DNA from: Cyanodermella asteris
Taxonomy: Eukaryota > Ascomycota > Lecanoromycetes > Ostropales > Stictidaceae
Direction of reading: 5' to 3'
DNA: 64,000 nucleotides
Assembly (NCBI GenBank): GCA_900618795.1
Contig: UYJD01000009.1
Span: forward strand, 372,001-436,000
Below are positions 29,823 to 40,522 of the stretch, one piece after another. The position numbers and the translations under genes were made by a program. Position 1 is the stretch's first letter. Each line of letters opens with the position of its first letter. Under the pieces are notes generated by a model. The model was not told where the DNA came from. It ran no database searches and saw only the letters and a program-made list of their open reading frames with translations.

Positions 29823-30740
29823 TTAGAAAAGCAGGCCAGCAACGATCTTGAACAGAGCCGGGGCACGGACGGCACCGGCAGCGGCGGTCTGGATAGGAGC
29901 GACCGGGCCAGTTGCGTTAGCGGACGAGGTGACGGTGTAGAAGCTGCCGGTAGCGGTGCCGCTCAGAGCAGCAACGGAGTCGGTAGCAGCTACAGAGTCG
30001 GTGCAAGTGCTGTTGAAGTAGCCGCTGAAGCTGCTCGTGGTGGCCTCGTACAGCGCCGCAACTGAGGTGGTCGTGGGAGCAGCAACCGGTGCGACAGAAG
30101 CGGGCGTTGTGGCCGCAATGACGGAGACGACGGCGGTGGAGGTAGACTGGACTGTCTCGGTGGAGGCAACGGTCAGAGTGGTGGCGACCTCGGCGGTGCT
30201 GTTCAGGTCGATCTGCGAGACGATGGTGCTGGTCGAGATGCCCTCGGTGGAGCTGGATGCCTCGGTGCAGGTGTCGACGCTCACGGTGACAGTTGTTGTA
30301 GAGCTGACGGGAGCAGCGGAGCTGACGTCGGGGGCGCCAGCGCCGTAGGCCGGGGCGGAAGTAGCAGGGGCAGACGCAGACGCAGCTGCAACTGAGGTAG
30401 TTGTAGGAGCGGCAACGGTGGTTGTTGGCGCGCCGTAAGCCGGCAAGCCGGATTGAACCTCAGCACGGCGGATGAGGCGGAAGACCTCACCGTCTGTTGA
30501 AAGTCAGCGGTTGAGTCAAACGTGGTTCTGATGGACTGGGGAGTCCAAGCATTTTCAACAGCTAGCTTAGCAGCAGCAAGCTCTGGTGTAGCGATTGGGC
30601 AGCTTCGCTTGCACAGCTGCAAAAGAAGCTTTGCGCCGATTGAGGGAATAAGGGGTGATGGACTTACCATTATCGATGGTGGCAGCAACGCCAGTGGCGA
30701 CGGCCGCAGCCACGAGAGCGAGCTTTCCGAAAGTCTGCAT
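29823..30740 (-). CDS. Secreted Ser/Thr/Ala-rich GPI-anchored wall protein
   Basis: Model: complement(join(29823..30493,30668..30740)), 247 aa. Exon 1 encodes the signal peptide (MQTFGKLALVAAAVATGVAA). A 174-nt GT-AG intron (donor GTAAGT) joins it to DGEVFRLIRRAEVQSG, which ends in a dibasic Kex2-like RR. The mature part is Thr/Ser/Ala/Val-rich with APTTT-type repeats (for example VAAPTTTSVAA at two places), two isolated cysteines, a few N-x-S/T sites, and a hydrophobic C-terminus (APALFKIVAGLLF) fitting a GPI-anchor signal. No catalytic domain. Probably a heavily O-mannosylated surface protein. Family name not recognised. The long T/A-rich composition explains open frames on the opposite strand. 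Confidence 0.82.
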
Positions 30741-32552
30741 TGCGGTTGAGGATTAAAGAAGGGTAAGTTGTTCTTGCAAGAGTCAAAGACCAAAAGCGTG
30801 GTAGTGTCAAACGAGTGGACTGATCGTGCCTTGTGGTGTTGCTCTGAGCTCGGAAGGTAGATGAAGGAAGAACAAAGAGGGACAGGCTGAGGGACGAAAT
30901 TTATGTCTTCGCCAGCGTGAGCACAGACACACAACAGCTCGCCATTAGGGCTTGTTGCTGGGCGACGTCAGAGGAAGCCGCTGGAATCAGAAAGGACACG
31001 ACAAGTCAGTGAATGAGCAGTGAGTCAAGCTCATGAGCACGCAAAGTCGCGCTGGGCAGACGCAGCGTCCCTGTTGGAATTGATCAGGCGCGTTGAACAG
31101 TTGTAGTGAACGCCAGTATCGTGTCGTCAGCTAGAGTAAAATTCACGCCGCATGGATATATCGCCACTTGAAGCTATTCGATGGTTGTGTTCACTTCCGG
31201 CCAGATGAAGCCTTTTCAGACGGGCTCACTTGCGGCGGAACGGCAACCCGCTCCGCGCACTAGATATGGGGCTGATCGGGAAATTCATTCGATCTGTATC
31301 ATGCCAAATGCTCTTGGTCTTTTGCCAATAGACCTGACTACAGAGCAAGGTGTTGTTTGCCTTGCGACCTGGCTGCGTTGAGCTGAACATGGGCCTAAAC
31401 AACGGGATCAGGCGGCCATACAGCTGAGCTCGATAGAGGAACCGGATCCCTAAAAAAAATTTCCGACAAGTCTTCCAACATTGAATGGCCTGTTCGTCGC
31501 TCTGGCGCTTGAACAAAGTAAATATGCAGATGCCTCGCGAGCACTCGCAGCAGTACCAATACCCGGAGCCGCAAGGTATCTAGAATCAGGGGTACATCAA
31601 GAGTCATGTCTGTTCTAAGCAGAAAGAAAGAATGTTACGATTACCAAGGGATTGGCTTCAATTGTTCGCCGCCAAAGTTTGTTATCTTTCGAATCTGCAT
31701 TTCTTTGCAGTGCGTCCAGACGTCGACAGCGACGATCAGGGAGCATTTCTTTCCAAAGCAGACGGGCACAGAGTTGTGGCAGCTCCTTCAGAAACGTTCA
31801 TGTTCGTTGGAGGAAAAGACAAGGCTGGAATGCCGACTTTGCGTTTTCCTGATATATGCACCGTTGTAAAGCTGGAAACAGTCTTAACTTGTGAAAGTTT
31901 GGCACGCGCCCCAAACGCAACATCTGGAAGATGGCATGACAAGTAATGTTTGGAGTACTGAAGCCAGGTCCTTGGCCGACCAGAAGGCGATCATGTATGC
32001 TCGAATATCGATGGGATTGGTTGTGTCAACTTCGAATGGGGAATGTGGTTCACCATAGGGCTGTGTCTGGATTCTGTCTGTGCTTCGTCGGTCAGATGTT
32101 AACCTCAGACGTCGAACCTCCAAAATGCAGAGGACAAACATTGGTGCAATATGGCAGGCTTGCTGAAGTGACATCTGGCATGCTTCTTGGGACAAGCTCT
32201 TGACCATGGCCGTCTGATGTCGGAAGAAGCTTGCCAAGTGCAGCCAAGAACGCCGTGATGTTGACGTGCGTCAGATTGCATCGTCGCGCCTTGACGCGGA
32301 GAAGCATCCGCGCGCTTCACCCGTCACCCCAAGAATTGCCCAGCCAGTCTTGCCATCTTCCCACTGTCGTCCACATTACTTCGCCTCAGTCCTCTGTCTC
32401 TTCCTTTCATCGTTCCTCTGTCAATTCAATCGTTCAAGCCTGATCAATTCCTCACTTCCGCCTCCCTAAAAGCTCTCCGTCATCATTCCGAGCCGCTCCG
32501 CCATTCGGTTCCGCCATTCGCCCCCGCCAGCCATGTACTGAAAGCAGCTGCA
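30741..32552. other. 1.8-kb stretch without a supported gene
   Basis: Several 60-115-codon open frames exist on both strands (for example 31632-31946 plus), but none has recognisable motifs or neighbouring exons. Divergent promoters for the GPI protein and the RING protein should lie at its two ends; the last 250 bp before 32553 are pyrimidine-rich. Confidence 0.45.
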
Positions 32553-34206
32553 ATGAAGTCAAGCTTTGGGCGTTGTTGCGCCAGCTTCATATTCGCTTTC
32601 AGCACATGTGCAAGTCCCGTCGCTGCCCAAACTGCCCAAAATGGCACCACCTTCATTTTCAACCAACAGAAGGATGTTCAGCTAGCTCTCTACTCCGGAC
32701 CCGGACCCGGCGGCGCAAACATCCCCGTCTCGGTGAGCGGACCTCCTAACATCGACAACCAAATGAAACCTGTGGATTGGTCCATTTCAAACATCACTGG
32801 AACATTAATGGTCGTTACCCCGGACAATTACTCTAATTTGGACACAGTCAAGAGCAATGGGAATGCCAGCATAATTGCATACATTTCCTGCGACCAGCAA
32901 GATTATGCTTCCAGCTTCTTTGATGCCCCTCGCCTTCTCGACCTAGTCAGCAACAGCTTGAGTCTGGCATCCAATACAGACTACAGAGGAGCAGCTCTCC
33001 TGTACACTCGATCCGCGTCATGGTGCAGCGTTGGGTCTGCGACTGCAAATCTACGTATCTTCACCATGACGTCCGCTAGCGCCTCATCTGAGCTCTACAA
33101 TGCTCTCTCAACAGGCTCATTCGCCAATCAGACAGCCTGGATATCGGATCACCAGTTCAAGACATCTTCCAGACCCTGGCTCGATGAATGTGTCCACCGC
33201 TTCTTCATCAACGACCATCGCTATGATTGTTCTTTATAGTGTCACTGGGATCATCACGTTTCTCTTCTTGCTCATCATAGTACTAGGTGCGATTAGAGCT
33301 CACCGCCATCCAGAACGTTATGGGCCACGAAACGTGCTTGGTTTACCGCGCCAGAGTCGTGCTCGGGGAATGGCCCGCGCCTTGCTTGACACGATTCCTA
33401 TCGTCAAGTTTGGTGAGAACGAACAACCGAAACCCGTCGACCATGCACATGATCTTGAACTGGCCCAGAGGACTACTCGTGGTGCGGGTGAATCATCGAC
33501 GGCCGAGCTTCAGGCCGAGATCTCTGTCGCGCCATCGCCGCCACCAAAAGGTGGTGACAAAGCTGCGACAACCGATTCGGCCGAAACCACTGTCCAGGCA
33601 ATGTCGGCCTCAGACCTGACGGAAGGACCCTCAGAAGTTCCTGGTGCTGAAACAATCCATGTGCAGACTGCGACGTCAGCCGGCGGGGGCACTGCTGATG
33701 AAGCCGTGCAATGTCCGATCTGCACCGAGGACTTCGTTCGTGGCGAGCCAGCACGTCGTTTGCCCTGTAACCACCATTTTCATCCTGCCTGCATCGACCC
33801 GTGGCTGCTCAACGTGTCAAGTACTTGTCCACTGTGTCGCGTCGACTTGAACCCGCCCCCAGCAGGTGACGACCCGTCAGTGATAGGCTCAGAAACCGAC
33901 ACAATTCGACCAAGATCGACGGGCATGAGATGGGGTCGTGGTGGACTTCTGTCTTTCCGTGACTTGGGCCGTGCTTCACGAGAGGAGCGGCTCCAAGCTC
34001 TTCGCCGGGCTCGGGAAGAGCGGAGAGCACGTGAAGCTGCGGACAGTGGCGGCACAAGACGGAGTCGGATAAGTGGACTGTTCCACCGCAACAGACAACC
34101 ACGAAGTGTTCCCGAGACTGCACCAAGTCCTTCCACGGACAACACGCGACCTATCGAGACGTCAGAAGGCCGTCGAATCGACGATGTTACGAACAACACA
34201 GATTAG
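32553..34206 (+). CDS. PA-TM-RING type E3 ubiquitin ligase, with an apparent frame change
   Basis: Two overlapping frames together make one membrane RING ligase. Frame 1 (32553-33239) starts with a signal peptide (KSSFGRCCASFIFAFSTCASPVAAQ) and a luminal domain with N-x-S/T sites, resembling the protease-associated-like region of these proteins. Frame 2 (usable from about 33100 to 34206) gives a membrane helix (IVLYSVTGIITFLFLLIIVLG), the fungal hallmark AIRAHRHPERYGPR, and a RING-H2 domain with C3H2C3 spacing (CPICTEDF through CNHHFHPACIDPWL to CPLCR). The tail is charged. The change from frame 1 to frame 2 falls at about 33140-33200. No convincing intron is there; a 118-nt GT-AG intron (33055-33172) would restore frame but removes family-like residues. 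Either a one-base error, a true frameshift or unusual splicing. Confidence 0.78.
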
Positions 34207-34423
34207 CATACTGCCATGATGCAGAACATGTAGGGCATACTTTTGGTCGGGTTTTGGTAGACAAGGCTTTGCTGTGCAAACAGTGCTTGGACGTGTACGA
34301 TTGATGAGCAATATGATTTTAATGCTACGAATGATGAATGATTACGGGAGAAATCCCTCGTTGCTGGATCGATGAGCCAGCATACACAGTCGTGCTCGAA
34401 CTTCATCATTGCCAACTCGTGAA

Positions 34424-35057
34424 TTAGTCGTTTAATTTGCCCACTTGATTTTGAGGATTGTCGAACGCAATCTTCACAAATTTCGTATGACTTCCCCTCG
34501 CAGCCAGCTCACCCTTGGCATTTCTGAAGGTTATTGTCGTATATGCAAGATTCTTTCCAAACTTGTCACAGACAGCCTCGACATAAATCGTGTCCTCAGC
34601 CTTGCCGCCAGAATTGAGATAAGTGACACTCAGATCTGTGGAGACGCCCGTCGCGTAAAGACCCCGAGACGCCACAGCCAATGATCCACCAAAGTCGACC
34701 ATCGATGCAATCGTTCCGCCGTGAATGATGCTCAGCCGGTTTGTATGCATTTTTTCGATGGGGAGCTCGAAGTTGACCTTCCCGGGTTCGGCGGCGGTGA
34801 CCCGGAGCTACCATACGTCAATTGAAAGTGAACGCTTCATCAGCTTGAGCCTCCAGTACAGAAACGTACATTCTGAAATAATCTGAACGCATGGTCAGCC
34901 GTAGCATGCATCATATCTAGGAGAGTGTGATTCACCTCGGCTCCAGGCCGGACTCAACCCGGAAGGACTCAAACACCTTTTGATCAGTCAGTCATATTTC
35001 CGTTGGCTGTACAGACTGGAAAGAGCCTACTTTACGGACAAACTTCAGTGTCGCCAT
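34424..35057 (-). CDS. Hotdog-fold acyl-CoA thioesterase (ACOT13/PaaI-like), four exons
   Basis: Model: complement(join(34424..34807,34870..34882,34936..34976,35031..35057)), 154 aa. Predicted to hydrolyse acyl-CoA thioesters; small size and lack of accessory domains fit the Them2/ACOT13 group. The signature is HTNRLSIIHGGTIASMVDF (about 47-65), with the catalytic-loop HGG and following Asp, and the strand STDLSVTYLNSG. All introns are GT-AG (54, 53 and 62 nt). Exon 3 is only 13 nt. The short N-terminus (MATLKFVRKVFESF) becomes visible only after splicing. It is divergent from TFB2, with 240 bp between start codons. Function is confident; substrate unknown. Confidence 0.87.
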
Positions 35058-35297
35058 AGCTACTATCCTATAGTCGCAACAAGGGTGTTGATTGAATTCA
35101 CGGAGTTGGTCTCCACTCATCTCGGAATTGGCGGCCGCAGATCCAAACTCGCGTGCCGATGTTCACGTCAGGCAAACACCTCCACCTCGTAACAAAGCTG
35201 CCTCTTCGCTCGCCACTGCTCGAGAGTCATGATAACACGATAACACTCAGCGTCAAAGAGTCTCGGGCTCTCACACCAGCATTGTCATTTGCTGATC

Positions 35298-36985
35298 ATG
35301 TCGGTCGCCTCAGTGCGCTCGTTTGAATACCTTGAAGGCCTCTCAGGCACGGACCTTACGAAGCTCTACAGCCAGCCCAGCACAGCGCTCGCCATCTTCA
35401 GACGCATGCTTCCACATCTGGCGAAGACGCTTGTTCTATCGATACTCTACATCCCAGATCCGGTGGCTAAAAGCACGCTGGACGAGTGGATCAAGCCCGA
35501 GCACAAAAGGTAGCTCTAACGTCCTTATTTGCACACTTCAAGAGCTGGAACGCCTAGAACATGCGCCGTAGGGAAGGCGAGATAGCCATGGCACAGCTGC
35601 TTCTGACCAAAGCTTACCAGGTCGAGCTTGCTCCGTTCTATGGATAGATCGACGCTGCTTTCTTCACGATATCACGCTCGTCTCTTTCGTTGTGCTGTTG
35701 TTTCCTTGCAATTCCGCGCAGCCCTGGACTCGGCTGACGGCATGGCAGCGACCTAAACAGCGCAATCACACTTTTGACACGGCTCCACATCGCCGAAAAT
35801 GTACGCGTCGAAGGCACACGACCAGCAGGCTTCGCGCTCACAAAAGGCTTTGCCAACAGCCTACGCGCGGCCTTGACAGGTGAAACAGGACACAACAGCT
35901 TCGGTGTACCCGTAGACACTCCTCCAGAGAAGCGCATAAGCGTTGACAACCTGGACGAATATGCGCGGCAAAAGTGGGAGGGCATGCTTGGCTACATGGT
36001 TGCGACCACAGCGGATATCGGAGCCCAGTTCAGAGGGGTCGATGCAACTGTCGCGGCCATCCTACAGATTGGCGAATACGTGGAGAAGAAGACGGGCGGA
36101 AGAGTGGCCATCACGAAAGAGGGATTCGAATTGTTGATGCAGAAGACGAACGCACAGGTATGGGCTTTGCTGGTTACATACTTGAATAGTGCTTCCACGA
36201 CCGGGATCAATGCGACGGAGGCGTTGTCGTTCTTCTTCATGCTGGGTTCTCTCGAGCTTGGTCAAGCATACAGCACAGGAAATTTGACCGAATCTCAGCG
36301 GACAATCTTGGAGGACCTCGGCGCGCTGGGCCTGGTCTACCAGTCGTCCAAGAGCTCGAGCAAGTTCTACCCAACTCGACTTGCCACCACACTCACGTCA
36401 GATGCGCCCGCTCTACGCGAATCGACAACTGGCTCGACGGTTGCTTCCAGTACCGGCAATGCAGAAGACACCGACGGCTTCATCATCATCGAAACAAACT
36501 ATCGTCTCTACGCCTACACGACATCGCCCCTCCAAATTGCCATCCTCCAGCTCTTCACCAAGCTCGAAACCAAGTACCCGAACATGGTCTCCGGCCGCCT
36601 GACCCGCACCTCCATCCACAGAGCCATTGAAATGGGAATCACATCAGACCAGATCATCGACTTTCTATCTTCTCACGCCCACCCGCAGATGCGCCGCGGC
36701 GGCAACAATGTCAGTGGAGGCATGATCTTGCCGCCGACTGTAATGGACCAGATCAGGCTGTGGCAGCTCGAGAACGAGCGCATGGTGACGGTCGCGGGAT
36801 TCTTGTTCAAGGAAATGAACACCGATGACGAGTATAAGAAGCTCGTGCAATATGCTGATGAGATCGGCGTGCTGAAGTGGAAGAACGACCGGAAGAGGCT
36901 TTTCTTCGTCACCAGGTACGAGCAGATTGCGGCCTTCTTCAAGAACACCGTGGCGAAGAGGCAGGCAGATACGACGAAACGGTAA
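35298..36985 (+). CDS. TFB2: TFIIH core subunit Tfb2 (p52)
   Basis: Model: join(35298..35509,35749..36985), 482 aa. Component of TFIIH that anchors and stimulates the Ssl2/XPB helicase in transcription initiation and nucleotide excision repair. N-terminus: FEYLEGLSGTDLTKLYSQPSTALAIFRRMLPHLAKTL. Middle: DEYARQKWEGMLGYMV and ALSFFFMLGSLELGQAYS. C-terminus: IIETNYRLYAYTTSPLQIAIL, PNMVSGRLTRTSIHRAIE and GITSDQIIDFLSSHAHPQM, all hallmark Tfb2 segments. Its single intron (239 nt) is long for this window. The join EHKSDLNSAITLLTRLHI is supported by a CTGAC branch site ten bases before the acceptor CAG. It converges with the next gene. Confidence 0.94.
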
Positions 36986-37201
36986 AGGAGTTTTTATCCC
37001 TACCTCCAGATTCACAGGCAAAGAAGGTCGGAACTATGCAAGACATATCAACATTGGTTAGTAAGCGAGGCGTGCAAGGCTCAGCCAGTTTCTGAAGAAG
37101 GAAATGAATCCACATCCTACCTTGCATCCTCAAATCATCAAAGGTCCACTCTCGTCATTGCAGGTCAGTGGCACGAAAACCCACGGCATCTCCGGGCGAT
37201 C

Positions 37202-37744
37202 TCACGCACCCTTCGACAGCGCCAACCCCTTCCTAACGCCCTCGATCCTCCTGGCCTCCAACAGCCAACCCACCCATGCCAACCCAAAAATCACTCCGAA
37301 AACCTTCGCCTGCGGAGACCCCTCTCCAAACTCTGGATCCATTCCTGAAGCCCCCGGATACAAGATCGCAGACATTCCCGTGACCCAGTAAACGCTGCCG
37401 ACGAGCGCAGCAGCCAGAGTATCTGCGGATTCGTGTGAAAGAACTTGAAGTGACGAGGACGAAGTGAAGGAAGGCCGATAGGTGAGAAAGAGGGTCAGTA
37501 GGCCGAGTGCGAGACCCATGGACATTGTTTGGCCGTTGTGAAAGCGGGCGTGAGGGGGCCAGTTAGGATTGTAGACATGCGTCTCATTCTAGGAAGTGTT
37601 AGGATTGCATAAATCATGAGTTCGACTGGCTCGAGAGACAGCGCTTACGAAGTCGGCAATGTAAGGACCCAACATCGAAATGATGGAATTGAGGATGAGA
37701 AACAAGCGGCCTAGAGTGAATCTTGGCGGGCTGTAGGAAGACAT
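37202..37744 (-). CDS. Small fungal multi-spanning membrane protein (DUF6640-like)
   Basis: Model: complement(join(37202..37588,37649..37744)), 160 aa, with a 60-nt GT-AG intron. About four hydrophobic segments: residues 12-28 (GRLFLILNSIISMLG), 57-72 (SMGLALGLLTLFLTYR), a middle one (ADTLAAALVGSVYWVTGMSAI) and one near 135 (VFGVIFGLAWVGWLLEA). The loop just after the splice site, NETHVYNPNWPPHARFHNGQ, is a pattern I recall from an uncharacterised ascomycete membrane family, possibly the one listed as DUF6640; that label is from memory and unverified. No enzymatic motif. Start chosen at the only ATG that gives a membrane-ready N-terminus. Location is probably an internal membrane. Confidence 0.78.
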
Positions 37745-38578
37745 TCTGCTCTGTGACCGAAGTGAGATTCGATGATTGCGAAAGTGAAGCTATAGAGGGC
37801 TCCTGCTAGTGTGTGCAGAGCTTGAGCTGGCGGGGCCAACTTGCAGCACAGCTCAAACGCAGGAAGGTATCCGAGTCGGAAAGAGAAAGTAGTCGCACAA
37901 GAAAATCAATGATAGTAGAAGAATACAGAAGAGAGGAAAAGCGGCTTCTTTTGTACTAATGTTGCCCATGTTTCATGATTAGGTCCCACTCGATTAAGGC
38001 TTTCCTTGTCCTTCGACAGGCTATGGATAGATGACTGAGCACCCCCAATGCAGTTAGAATGATAAGGACTGGCGAAACAGCGTTACCCTCCAATCTGAAG
38101 CAAAGTCCTTGAAAAAGGATGAATGCTAGGGCGGAAAACGGCCTCGCATTCGGGTTTCCATGCCGGATCGAGCTGTCGTTGGTCGGCTCGTAATGCAAAC
38201 TCAATTGAGTGAAGTGCTTTTGAAACCTTGCATAAACGGTATCGGCCTGGTATGATCACAAAGTGTCTTTGCGGCGACGATGGGTGCGAGGGGTTGCAGA
38301 ATGTGTAATGGAGTGAAGTTCGGGCCCGAAACTCAGATGCTTACGGGGCGGGAATCGCGTGCTGATGACGGGTAGACTAGACATGATTTGAGGCAAGTGT
38401 GCAGGTCGCGATGAACGTCGAGCAAGTTATTATTGTACAAAATTACTCGCATGACTTCGATTTCCAAGATCTCAGGAAGCTGCACATGTTTGTCAATTCA
38501 CATCTGCGCTTCGATAATCTAATTCTTGTGTATGCATCAGCCGCTCATTGAATTTTCTCCTTTATCATGTAACAATGC
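37745..38578. other. Intergenic, no gene seen
   Basis: One minus-strand open frame (37956-38204) has a hydrophobic middle but begins at a TTG and has no usable ATG, so it is not called. Otherwise featureless. Confidence 0.5.
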
Positions 38579-39613
38579 TCAGTCCAGCTCGATGACGACC
38601 TTTTTAGCTGACACGCCAGCCTTGTTCTTGTTCGCCCCCTCCTGCACCTTGTCCAATCCCTTTCCAATCACCAGCGGCTCCGGCTTAGCCTTCAAGCTAC
38701 CATCTGCCAAGGCCTCAGGAACAAACCCGGTCCAGAGCGCCGGTCCAACCTCATTGCCCACAATGCTCAAAGCAAAAACGCCGGAAGCCTTGACCGCACC
38801 CGGCAAGCCCTCGGACGGCGGCAAGACCGTAGCGACAAACTTCTTGCCATCGAGCTTATCCGCAACCTCGGCACTCTTGCGAATGGTGTCCTCCACCGAG
38901 ATCGAGTCGTAGACACCGGCGAACTTTTGGCCCTTGAGCGCAGAAACGATGTCGTCGACCACGCTCGACGACGTGTGGTCGAAGACGTACTTGGCACCCA
39001 GCTCCTTCACGTACGCATGGTTGTGCGCGCTCGCCGTCGTGGCAACGTCCAATCCCGCAGCCACGGCAAGCTGAATCGCTGCACTACCCACCGAGCTCGA
39101 TCCGCCCCAGACGAGGACCACGCTGCCCGTCTCGGTCGCCCTGCCGCCCGCGACCGGAAGCGGCAGTCCCAGGAAATCCTTCTGAAACAGTCCCGCGGCC
39201 GCGGTGCTGAGCGCCAGCGGCAACACGCTCCCCTCGGCGAAGCTGACGTGGTCGGGCAGCTTGCTCACCAGGAGCGCGTTCGTCTTGGCGTAGTGCTGGA
39301 AGCTGCAGTTTTCGGCTTGTTGGTTCGCGAGCCCGTCGTAGTGTGCGAGGACGCGGTCGCCGGGCTTGAAGGCGGTGACGTTGCTGCCGACGCTGTGGAT
39401 GGTGCCGGCGCCGTCTTCGCCGAGGATGAAGGGGTATTTCTCGAGGAAGAAATCGTAGTCTTGGATCTTCCAGTCGACGGGGTTGATGGCGACGGCTTTG
39501 TGCTTGATAACGACCTCGTCGGGGCCGGGTTCTGGAAACTTGGATTCCTTGACTTGGAATGGGTTGACTTTTGGCCCTGTGATCCAGGCGGCTTGGTTGG
39601 TTGGAGTAGACAT
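38579..39613 (-). CDS. Medium-chain dehydrogenase/reductase, zinc-independent enoyl/quinone-reductase type
   Basis: 344 aa, ATG at 39611-39613 (MSTPTNQAAWITGPK). NAD(P)H-dependent oxidoreductase of the quinone-reductase/trans-enoyl-reductase branch. GroES-like N-terminal domain with KHKAVAINPVDWKIQDY and LGEDGAGTIHSVGS. A Rossmann segment VVLVWGGSSSVGSAAIQLA (about 172-190) is the cofactor-binding site, and YDSISVEDT follows. The structural zinc cysteine cluster of alcohol dehydrogenases is absent, hence the zinc-independent call. No secondary-metabolite backbone gene sits nearby, so a stand-alone detoxifying or quinone-reducing role is more likely than cluster tailoring. The upstream in-frame extension has no ATG. 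Confidence 0.9.
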   Translation of the reverse strand: MSTPTNQAAWITGPKVNPFQVKESKFPEPGPDEVVIKHKAVAINPVDWKIQDYDFFLEKYPFILGEDGAGTIHSVGSNVTAFKPGDRVLAHYDGLANQQAENCSFQHYAKTNALLVSKLPDHVSFAEGSVLPLALSTAAAGLFQKDFLGLPLPVAGGRATETGSVVLVWGGSSSVGSAAIQLAVAAGLDVATTASAHNHAYVKELGAKYVFDHTSSSVVDDIVSALKGQKFAGVYDSISVEDTIRKSAEVADKLDGKKFVATVLPPSEGLPGAVKASGVFALSIVGNEVGPALWTGFVPEALADGSLKAKPEPLVIGKGLDKVQEGANKNKAGVSAKKVVIELD

Positions 39614-40522
39614 CTTGGCGAGAGGGAAATGAGTATGAGTGAGAAGAGGGAGACTGCTTCGGAAATGGAATTCGGATGCGGATTTGAAGGATATTGCACA
39701 GGTGGGTATAACAGCTTGGAGGTCAATCGTGTGCTTCGTATGATGAAATACAAGTGGAGACAACAGGATTCAGGAACACTTTATACATCCACACCAGGGT
39801 TCAGGAGGCATGGGAAGCAAGGCCCATTGCTAATGTGGAAACGCATTTGTAATCTTGATAGTGATCAAAGCTTGGTCACGAACATGGTTACGGGAGTAAC
39901 TGATGCCGCGAAAGGCGCTTCGTTGACCTGATGAGGCTGCCAGAAGGATGGCACCTCCGCTTGTTCGTCATATTGGCGGCAACAACGAAAGGGCTGGCAT
40001 GGATCACATCATCAGCATGCAGGCTCAGCTCTGAAGTCATGAGACCGAGCTCTGATTCGTCATTCCGGGAGATTCGACCAGGGTGGGACAACCGGCTTGG
40101 TGGGGTGAAACTCTTTGTCTGACTTGTGCAATGGTGTTGGAGAGTAATTGTGAACGCTGTACTAAGTACGCCTATGCATCTCTACCGTAAGCAGAACCTG
40201 ACATTAGACTCACGAACACAGCTGAAATGTGTAAGAATGTCAGAGTCAGATCTGCCCAGCCGAATTCGACTAGTCGACCTCGGGGAATCTGCTTACGAAA
40301 ATCTTTAGCCACACGAACTGCGCAAGCCATGAGTGGACGCATTGCTCAGCAGTACAGGAATGGCGAAACAGCTGGATTGGAAACTTCTATAGAGGACATT
40401 GTCAAGCATGTGCTCATCTATGATTGGCTTTTATTTGTTCATCCACTGATCTGGCAATGCGCTAATTCCAAGTCGCAGCGACACATCGCGTCGTACTGCA
40501 AGTATCATACATCAGACACGCA
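39614..40522. other. Intergenic, no gene seen
   Basis: Promoter side of the MDR gene and 3' side of STT3. Only short open frames of poor quality. Confidence 0.5.

Noticed and set aside
30037-30348. Plus-strand open frame opposite the GPI wall protein
   Set aside because: It is a shadow of the Thr/Ala-rich repeats of the minus-strand gene.
37956-38204. 82-codon minus-strand frame with a hydrophobic middle
   Set aside because: It begins at TTG and has no ATG until the last residues.
38927-39931. 334-codon plus-strand frame opposite the MDR gene
   Set aside because: A shadow of the GC-rich MDR coding strand; the minus-strand product has full family motifs.
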